From: Ligustrum vulgare
Lineage: Eukaryota > Streptophyta > Magnoliopsida > Lamiales > Oleaceae
DNA: 64,000 bases
Direction: 5' to 3'
Assembly: GCA_963555705.1 (NCBI GenBank)
Contig: OY743181.1
Location: 29,144,513-29,208,512 of the forward strand
The notes under the pieces are model-generated. The model did no database searches. It was not told where the DNA came from and worked only from the letters and a program-made list of their open reading frames with translations. Positions 56,257-64,000 of the stretch are shown in pieces (within the stretch, counting starts at the first letter, position 1; each line of letters starts with the position of its first letter). The translations under genes and the position numbers were made by a program.

Positions 56257-59200
56257 GTGAGTTTCGTGTCTTTTTCTTCAAGGGTTTTCTACCCAGCGTC
56301 CACCCTTAACGTTCCACAGTTTTCCTTGGCGAGTTCTTCATTTCAAGTGCACAGTGTCAAGCATTCGTCTTTTGAAGGTAAATCTCTTGATTCCTGTTTA
56401 TGCAAGAGTTTCTTATTTTTAGTTTCTCATTGTGGGTTTGAGAATTTTGTTTTTGTACTTTGTTTTTCTTTTGTTGAGTCTGACTCTCCTTTAAAACAAA
56501 AAGAAAAAATGGTAAGAGTTGGGGGAACGGGTTCACAGGAAATGTTAGCGATGACGGTTCCCATCAGAGGTTTCTGCCCCATCTCTTTATTTGTTTTTAG
56601 TTCTCGTTTCTTTAGGGAGCAGGTTGAGAGGAGAAATAGAAAAACCAGTGGCATAATTCATTTGAGTGATTCTGACAGCGAAGAAGAAAAACACCAGAAC
56701 TACATGGCTCATCTGTCATCCGAGGAGGAATCCGCGCTTAGGGAACACCGAAGCAAACGAGACAGGGACTTGAGAGGAGAAATGGCGGCGGGCTCCTCTT
56801 CAGGTCACCAGGACCTCGGCTTGATCGTTAGGGCACCGTTTAGGGCTCATAGGGAAGAGTTGGGTTTGACTGCCGAGGAGATCGCTCAGGTAGAAGATTA
56901 GGTTGACCAGGTCAACAAAGTTTCTGGCTATCATGTCGACCCCGATCCAAACCCAGAGTCATTGGAAAGCAGTGAGGTTGCTACTGAAATTCGAAGGATC
57001 GACTTGGCCTCGGCTTCGACAAAATTCAGGTTACCAGAAGGGGTCCATCTGGTGCTCCCTACCCCTTCCTGCCAACCTTGCAGCCCTCCCCCGGGTCAGC
57101 GGCTATATGCCACGATGCCCTTTCTTGTGGGATGAGGCTCCACCTGCATCCCTTTTTCAGGGCACTGCTTAGGAGCTATAACTTGTGCCCCTACCAGCTG
57201 GCCCCCAATTTCTGGACTCAGGCTGTGGGGAGTTGGTTGGCGTGGCAAGAGGTCAACCCAGATCATCCCATCTCACTGCACATCATTCACACTCTCTATA
57301 CTTTGAAGAAATCAGTTAGGAGGGAGAGAGACGTGAGATCGGATGTTAAGGATTGGTATTATTTGTCCCCCAGGGGTTCTTATACTCCCGTTATTACCGG
57401 TCACCCTACCTCAATAAAGAACTGGAGGAACCAGTGGTCCTGGGTTGCTGGGGAGTGGCAGAGTTCCCCTGTGGACCCTAGTTCAGAAATTACAGTTCCC
57501 CGAACTCTTTCCCTACCTAGTGAGTCTTATATTTGCTTTAGAGTCTTTAAGTGTCATGCGTCTTTTGCTGTTTCATCCATACTCACTTTTCTTGACCGCT
57601 TCTTAACATATTATTGGCTTATGGCAGGGGACACTTTTGCCCATCTCCTCCCTGACGCGGATCTAGCGGCAGTGAGACGTCTATTTGCCTACAAGGGCAC
57701 TTTCCAAGGGGTCATACAATTGAACAAATTATTCGTTAAGCACGGTCTTATGCGAGCTATGAGTAAGTTCGCCTCCTTATTGCTGTTACATCTTGTGTTT
57801 GTTCGTTTTTTTTTAATATATATAACCCCCATTGTCCTCCTTTCCTTGCTAGGTTCCAAAGAATTCCCAAAGACTTCTTTAAAGGGCCTCATGGCTACGA
57901 AGGTTCCTCCGGCTCTGCGCCATGGGAGCGAGGTTGAAAGAAAGCAGAAAGCGGTCTTGGCCGACCTACAAATTGGGGTGGCAAGAGAAGTGTCTGAGAA
58001 GTCTACTGCCCAACTTCAGGGCCCTCTCCCAGCTCTATTGCCACCGCCCACTTTGCACCCAGTGGGTCCCCAACAACCCAACATTGCTGGAGAGGCCGAT
58101 CCTGAAAAAGGCGTCGCCAAAGGGAAAGGGAAGAGGTCGGATAGAGGCGGACCCAAGAGGGGCAGGGAGACTAAGGATCCTCCAGTGCCACCTTCCTTGT
58201 CCGAGGACATTTCTGAGCAAGCACTTGAGGAGGAGTCTGCTCCCTTAAAAAGGCTCAGAAGGGGAAAAGGCAAGGAGTCCACTTCCGTACCTCCGCCATC
58301 AACGATCGAGGAGCTGGAGGACGAGCCATCCGTGCCCATGCCGAGCTTGGCTTATGAAGTGACACCGGAAGGGGCGGAAGAGCTTAAGCATATTAAAACC
58401 AGCATCCTCCCCAGAGATGTCACTTTCAACCCTTCATTGTTCGACTCTCCCAGTTCGCCTCCAGCCAGGGCGGCCTTAATTACCGAACAGTTTTGGACAG
58501 AGGGTTGGGCCGCCTTTTCCTCCAGTGCTACTCCGTCTCAGAAGCTGCTCGCTGCAAAGGCTATGAACGCCAGAACTCTGGCTCTCATTGACGAGGTAGA
58601 GTCCTCCGTGGAGGTAGCTCAACGGGATAAGAGGGATGCTGAGACTGCTCTCCACCACGCTGACAATATGCTCAAGGAGATTAATGACCTTAAGGCCCAG
58701 CTGTCCATAGCCCGCAAATCTTCTTCAGAAGAGAGGGCTAATGCGAAGCGCCTCCAAGAGGACAATGACAAATTGAAGCATGACCTCCATGCCTCAGAAT
58801 CAGACGTGGCAGTCTTGTGCAAGAAATTGGATGATTCCAACCGGGCACAGTCTATCGCCTCTGAGGCCCTGGCCGTCGCTAATGCAGCCAAGTCGAAGTT
58901 AGAAGCTGAAGTGGCAGAAGTAAATGAAAAGCTGGGGAGGGAACTGGAGGCTAGGAAGAAAGCTGAGGAGGACTACACTTCCCTGGAGAAACATATTGAC
59001 TCCAGAATTTCTGAGGCCTTGGAGCGTACCATTGCGGCTAGGTTGCAGGAGGTTCTGGGTGAAGAAGTTTCTAAGGCAGTTCAGAACTTCAAGGATACTT
59101 TCGAAGATACCCCGGAACACGAGGCTATGCAGAGGGTCTTTGGGAACTTGGGGGCCAGAATAACCTTAGGGGATGTGAAGGAAGCTTTTCCGACACTGGA

Positions 59201-59306
59201 CCTGTCCTCCATTGAGGCTTTTTACCCCGAGCCTCAAGATGATCCTGCGGATCCTCTGGGCGTGTCTGATAAAGGCCCCTTGGAAGATGTCCCTCCTCCA
59301 CAATAA
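56257..59306 (+). pseudogene. Antisense ORF of element F, 'putative gypsy type transposon' protein
   Basis: A large plus-strand gene, opposite to the element. The first part (to 56901) includes an acidic Ser/Asp/Glu run (IIHLSDSDSEEE) and ends in TAG where a Gln codon would continue the frame. Past it comes FRLPEGVHLVLPTP, then a frameshift near 57100, and a 742-codon frame (57078-59306) with SYNLCPYQLAPNFW, LAWQEV and DWYYLSPR. I match this core to the Pfam family of plant transposon proteins called Transposase_28. The last 250 residues are a long coiled coil. Two stretches (57520-57627 and 57763-57852) begin GT, end AG and look intron-like but are open multiples of three. Function unknown; one stop and one frameshift argue against a full product. 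Confidence 0.75.
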
Positions 59307-60401
59307 TCCTCTTCTGCATTTGTTAGCTTTAGCTTTTTGTTTTCTTCTTTTCTTTCTTTTTGTAAGTCCCCCGGCACTTCATATTGTACATGTCTCATTT
59401 TTATGAATGGAGCAGTTTATTCATATTTTGGTGCAGCAACGTTTTTTCTTTACTGCTTAAATATGAGTATTTCCAAGTGCGAGTTTCATAATTGTAAGAT
59501 GATATGTGGGACATTGTAAATGTCTATCTGTAAATGTCTTGATTTGTGAAATGCACATATTGTAAATGTCTGTCTGTAAATGTCTTGATTTGTAAAATGC
59601 ACCTGATTTAGAGCACCTCGAACAAGCATAACTTAGTTCGGCTGGAGGGGCTCCTGTGCCTTTCCTCCTCGACCATTAGTCCAAGGCGATATCTAAACCT
59701 TTGGTCATGGATGGCCATATTTTGGGTGTGCTAGTCCCTCAAATTCGATGTGGTCATTCATGAGCGGATCGAATTTGTCATCACTTTACAGCAATAATTC
59801 TATTCAAGTTTAATCATTTGCTATACCCCCAGATCCAGCACAGTTGACGTACCTATTTTTGCTAAGTAGATCTGATCTTGACCAACCTTTGAGCGATTTT
59901 ACCTTAAAACTATGTGACATCTACATTTACAACTTTGTATGAGCCTCTGTTAATGTCGCAGTGTAAATTCACTGGAGTTCCTTGTTTTTGACAAAGATCC
60001 TGCCTGGCGGAGGCGTGTTGTATTTGCGGCCAAAATAACATAAGAATTTTTTTACGTTTGTCTTTTATGCTTATGCGCACAGCACTTAGTATATATATAT
60101 ATATATATATCTTGCAAACGCTTTGTCCGGATGTATGAACTAACTTAACGTACCAAGGATTTTGGTTTATGTGACAACATTTGGTTATATTTGTTTGATT
60201 CCAAACATATTGCGCGGTGAATGACAGTGAAAGAGTGCAGCACCTTAGATTTGAGTGGTTCGAAGCATTTATTGTATTAAAACTCCCGATCCTTACGTGG
60301 TGATCGTAGTTTAGCCTTATGAGAGTCCCTTGTCCTTAACAATTTTTTATGCATAGTGTGGACGTATGGCGTCATGACCAAAATAATTTTAGAATGTGCG
60401 T
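59307..60401. other. Element F, spacer between antisense ORF and pol
   Basis: No gene. Contains a repeated TGTAAATGTCTTGATTTGT unit (59515-59605), the PPT-like box (59728-59760) and an (AT)n run (60090-60110). Confidence 0.6.
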
Positions 60402-61589
60402 TTATCCATTATGGTTATCCGTGTTCCAAGGATTACATAGAGGTACTCCAGACAAGTCCTCAATTACGTATGTTCCGGGTACCACCTCGGCAACGACCTT
60501 GTAAGGGCCTTCCCAGTTAGGACCCAGAGTCCCTACTCCTGGCTCCTGTGTTGAAGGAAGAACCTTTTTGAGGACCAAGTCCCCAATATTAAAGTGTCGG
60601 CTCTTCACCCTTTTGTTGTAGTATCGAGCCATCTTTTTCTGGTATTTGGCCATTACCTCTTGGGAATCATTCCGCTTTTCCATTAGGAAGTCTAAACCGG
60701 CCCTTTGCGCTTCCTCGTTCCTAACTTCGTCATAATGCATTTGACGAAGCGAAGGGATTCCGATTTCGACGGGGCATACCGCCTCGGCTCCGTAAGCCAG
60801 CGAGAAGGGTGTTTCACCAGTAGCGGTGTGCGAGGTGGTTCAAAGCGCCCATAACACTTGTGGTAGCTCGTCTACCCACGCGCCCTTTCTGAATTCCAAC
60901 TTCCTTTTCAGGGTATTTTTTATGGTCTTGTTCACCGCTTCGACCTGCCCGTTGGCCTGTGGGTGTTGTGGAGATGAGAACAGCTTCCTGATTCCCAAAT
61001 CGTCACACAACTCATCCACGCTTCTGTTTTTGAACTGTTTTGCATTGTCACTAACTAGCGAATGTGGTATCCCGAACCGGCATATGATATTTTTCCAAAT
61101 GAACTTGGTGGTGTTGGCCTCGGTGATCTTCATCAAAGGTTCTGCTTCGACCCACTTGGTGAAGTAGTCAATTGCTACTATCGCAAAGCAATTGTTACCC
61201 GCTCCTCTAGGCATAGGTCCAATAATGTCAACCCCCCACTTTGCAAAGGGCCAAGGGCTAGTCACCACAGTTAGTTCGTAATGCGGCTGATGTGGTATGG
61301 TCGCGTGTCTTTGGCATTTATCACATTTCCGCACAAAGTCATGGGAATCCTTTCGCATAGTAGGCCAAAAATATCCTTGTTTGAGGGCTTTCCGAGCTAG
61401 CGATAAAGCCCCGGCATGGTTGCCGTAGATGCCCTCATGGATTTCTCTCATCACATACTGCCCTTCCTCTGGTCCCACACATCTCAGCGAAGGGGAGGTG
61501 TAACTCCGCTTATAAAGTAGGTTGTCCAAGAGTAAAAAATTCGCAGAGTATTTCTGCAATTTTCGAGCTGCTTCTGGCTCGTTTGGCAC
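60402..61589 (-). pseudogene. Element F: integrase and pol C-terminus
   Basis: A frame of about 396 codons open except for one TGA (60838-60840) where CGA would encode Arg. It starts with a spacer and LLYKRSYTSPSLRC, then the HHCC zinc module (IHEGIYGNHAG ... CDKCQRHA), then the integrase core with all three acidic residues: WGVDIIGPMP, LVSDNAKQFK and NGQVEAVNKTIKN. After the stop come the C-terminal HYDEVRNEEAQRAGLDFL and GDLVLKKV, WEGPYKVV (GPY/F-type module). Integrase inserts the cDNA into the host genome. RT and RNase H should lie upstream, but the sequence breaks off near 61595. Confidence 0.9.
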
Positions 61590-61599
61590 TATCTGATGT

Positions 61600-62900
61600 T
61601 AGTAAGAAAAGTCCCCTTGAAAACGTCACTGGCGGCCCTTCTTCTAAAGAAGCCAACCTTTCCCGCGCTCCTACTTAGGATGCCTGTTTTTGTCATTGTC
61701 TTTTGTGAATCTTCATCTACTTCACCTTTGATCTTTATATGTGAATTTTATGTATTGCTCTGCTATACACAAGTAGTTCGTATTGTAAGATGGTCATCAT
61801 TCAATATGAGATGGTCCATCATAGGATGAACATAGTTTAATACAGGATAGTCCGAAGCTTGTGCCGGTCCTTGAAGTCACTGGTGGATGTGATAGTCCCT
61901 CAAATCTAAGCGCTAAAGACATTTATGTCCATCGCTTAGCTTTGACTGAATGGGTCACAACTCGTACTTCCCCGTGAATCCCCTGTTTAAGTCCAGGGTG
62001 ATTACATCGGGGCCATTTTTGGTTAAAAATCTAACATGACGATATGCCTTTAAATTGTACCGTACATACTGCCTTTGACCCATGTGCCAGTGAGAATGGA
62101 GTTCTTCCTGTGGCGGTGTGCAAGGTAATTCTGATTCCCCATAGGGCTCATGGAAGTTTATTTACCATTGTTTCTTTAATTGACTCCAATTTCTTCTTCA
62201 GGTTGTTTCATAGATTTATCAACCAAGTATGCTTCACCCTCATCTAATAGAATATTCACTCCGGAGTTAAAGGAGGACATCCACCTAGGAGTCCCATGTA
62301 TTCATGCTTTATAGCCTCGTTTGTAAGTACTCAATTTGTTAGTCCGGGGTGGATTCCATTGAATGGGGAAATCCCTTATTTGTGGGGGTTTGCTAAGCTA
62401 TTCATGTTTACTTGGAATTATGCTTGTTAGCAGCCCCTAGTGAGGACTTAGATCAATGATCTTATTCTTTTGTTAACTTGTAACGGTGTTACTTCAGTAC
62501 ATCAGGTTCGGGTTAAATCACGTCGACATATTACCTCGTCCGTGTTTTATCCGGTGTGAATTCAGAAAAAACTTCTAAGGTCATGCCATTCTGGAGACAA
62601 GTGGGTAGGGCTCCCATAGCCGTGTCATTTTCGGAGACACTTAAGCCGAGGCTTAAGAATATAAGGTCTCTGAGACCATGTGTCGTGGAGACACTTAAGC
62701 CGAGCTTAATAATATATTCTCCGAACCGTTCCGCTTCGGCAATAAACAAATCTTTTATTGTTTCATGAGTCTGCGTTGCCGCGACATTTAAATCAGACAT
62801 GACTATAGGTGTCTTTTAACACTGTGTTGCTGCGACATTTATGAAGACGACCTTAGGAGAGGTACTTCGGAAGAAGTCCATGGAAGAGGTCCTTCGAGAG
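61600..62900. other. Element F, leader remnant and deletion scar
   Basis: No gag, protease or RT motif on the minus strand. Contains a third PPT-like box (61888-61903) and a near-direct repeat GGAGACACTTAAGCCGAG (62632-62649, 62688-62705). Confidence 0.5.
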
Positions 62901-62947
62901 AGGTGCTTCGGAAGGAGTCCATGGAAAAGGTCCTTTGGAAAGGAGTT

Positions 62948-63380
62948 CACTTAGGCAATAAGAGGGAAGCCAATTCGGCTATGCCACTTAGGCAATATCA
63001 GGGAAGCACTTCGGCCTTGCCGCTTAGGCAATATGAAGGAAGTACTTCGGCCGTGCCACTTAGGCAATACGAGGGAGAGCCACTTTGGCCATGCCACTTA
63101 GGCAATATGAAGGAAGCACCTCGGCCTTGCCACTTAGGCAATACGAGGGAGAGCCACTTTGGCCATGCCACTTAGGCAATATGAAGGAAGCACCTCGGCC
63201 GTGCCACTTAGGCAATACGAGGGAGAGCCACCTTGGCCATGCCACTTAGGCAATATGAAGGAAGTACTTCGGCCATACCACTTAGGCAATACGAGGGAGA
63301 GCCACTTTGGCCATGCCACTTAGGCAATATGAAGGAAGCCACTTCGGCCATGCCACTTAGGCAATATCAGGGAGAGCCAC
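62948..63380 (-). repeat. Tandem array, unit about 37-39 bp
   Basis: Around eleven copies of GCCACTTAGGCAATA followed by (T/C)GA(A/G)GGA(A/G)(A)GC and CGGCC(A/T)TGCC. Two subtypes (AATATGAAGGAAG and AATACGAGGGAGAG) mostly alternate, giving a higher-order repeat near 75 bp. It lies in the 5' leader of element F. Confidence 0.88.
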
Positions 63381-63504
63381 TTAGGGACAATAAGAAGGAG
63401 AGTCCCTCTTTTGAGGAGGCATTTCTTCAAGACATTTGTCACCAATCTTTTTCAAAAAGTTTCCTTCCCTTTTCAAGGTTTTATGTAGGTTAACGGACTT
63501 GTCT

Positions 63505-63745
63505 TTCAAAGTTCTTACCTTCTTCAAGGTCAACCAGCTTATCTTACAAAGCTCTTACCTTTTTCAAGGTCAACCAGCTCATCTTTCAAAGCTCTTACCT
63601 TTTTCAAGGCCAACCAGCTCATCTTTCAAAGCTCTTACCTTTTTCAAGGCCAACCAGCTTATCTTTCAAAGCTCTTACCTTTTTGAAGGCCAACCAGCTT
63701 ATCTTTCAAAGCTCTTACCTTTTTCAAGGCCAACCTTTCTATGTG
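63505..63745 (-). repeat. Tandem array, unit 40 bp
   Basis: Six units of TTCAAGGCCAACCAGCTCAT plus CTTTCAAAGCTCTTACCTTT. It generates a plus-strand frame 63436-63864 that is not a gene. Confidence 0.92.
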
Positions 63746-63784
63746 TGGCTTTTTACCATGTGTTTTCGTGGTTAGCAGTATGGT

Positions 63785-63802
63785 TTCCCACGGACGGCGC
63801 CA
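63785..63802 (-). other. Primer-binding site of element F
   Basis: The minus strand reads TGGCGCCGTCCGTGGGAA three bases after the LTR. The first nine bases match the 3' end of plant tRNA-Asp; the rest does not, which is common in Tat elements. Confidence 0.75.
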
Positions 63803-63805
63803 AAA

Positions 63806-64000
63806 TGTTGACCACAAAATCTGGATGGACCTTGGACAAACACGTCTCAGCTCCTCCCTCTTGAACACGTGGATCTCCTGCGCACTGTGACAAACAATCA
63901 GTTTGCAAAGGGGGCCGGGTGGCTCCCGTTTGCACTCCGATGCCTAAGTCAGTACTCATTTTGGGCAAATGTTTATTGGGTGCGGGAAATATAAATGTGT
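63806..64000 (-). repeat. 5' LTR of element F, cut by window end
   Basis: Matches the first 195 bp of 55080-55738 in plus reading and continues past the window. Confidence 0.9.

Larger units (their letters stand above)
55080..64000 (-). mobile_element. Tat-type gypsy element F with antisense ORF, cut by the window end
   Basis: LTR copies at 55080-55738 and from 63806 onward. On the minus strand a primer site TGGCGCCGTCCGTGGGA follows the right LTR, two tandem arrays fill the leader, then integrase and pol C-terminus are readable (61589-60402). Gag, protease, RT and RNase H are missing. Between pol and the 3' LTR lies a long antisense ORF on the plus strand. The purine tract GATTTGAGGGACTAG precedes the 3' LTR. 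This order, with an antisense ORF near the 3' LTR, is known for Tat-lineage elements. Confidence 0.9.

Noticed and set aside
62948..63380. A CRISPR array, because of regular repeats with varying spacers
   Set aside because: The 'spacers' are themselves repeated and the sequence is a plant retrotransposon leader; no cas genes are possible in this context.
62903..63493. Repetitive frames reading PLRQYEGS or LPKWHG
   Set aside because: By-products of the 37-39 bp array; both strands show similar frames, as expected for a repeat without stops.
63436..63864. A 142-codon plus-strand frame with repeated SKLLPFS
   Set aside because: By-product of the 40-bp tandem array in the leader of element F, running into the LTR.

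Overview
The window is nuclear DNA of a flowering plant, very probably a eudicot: it is AT-rich, full of LTR retrotransposons with plant-type tRNA primer sites, tRNA-derived SINEs, hAT and Stowaway-like elements, and it has almost no ordinary host genes. The species cannot be read from the sequence. Most of the 64 kb is accounted for by six LTR elements, most of them placed by LTR boundaries, primer-binding sites, polypurine tracts and 5-bp target duplications.

Layout: (A) 78-5629, a broken Ty1/copia element on the minus strand with gag, protease, integrase, RT and RNase H remnants. (B) 8009-14420, a non-autonomous copia element on the plus strand with 235-bp LTRs and TSD CGCCC, carrying an antisense gene pair. 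(C) 18567-20603, a deleted small copia element. SINEs lie at 21256-21504 and 22229-22462, a Stowaway-like MITE at 23830-24083 and a hAT element at 15778-16640. (D) 28033-36678, a copia-type element on the minus strand with 1414-bp near-identical LTRs but decayed pol. A degenerate TGTGACC minisatellite fills 38330-40165. (E) 40354-48667, a very young gypsy-type element on the minus strand with 1812-bp LTRs and TSD GTAGT, whose interior holds a second, intact copy of the gene pair, again antisense. A second hAT element lies at 50398-51413. (F) 55080 to beyond the window end, a Tat-type gypsy element on the minus strand with an integrase remnant and a long antisense ORF of the 'putative gypsy type transposon' kind.

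The standout is the gene pair found twice. A small basic Cys-rich protein, whose basic patch plus Cys cluster recalls the nucleic-acid-binding proteins of carlaviruses, is followed in the same orientation by a LOG-type cytokinin-activating phosphoribohydrolase, and then by three hairpin-forming repeats. The two copies (about 9.75-11.85 kb, minus; about 42.7-44.87 kb, plus) sit antisense inside two unrelated LTR retrotransposons. The proteins are about 90% identical while the surrounding non-coding DNA has drifted far, so coding capacity seems to have been kept while the pair travelled as retrotransposon cargo. The copy in element E is intact; the LOG of the copy in element B has a stop at codon 21.

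Limits: all homology statements come from reading motifs by eye. No database search, alignment program or folding program was run.
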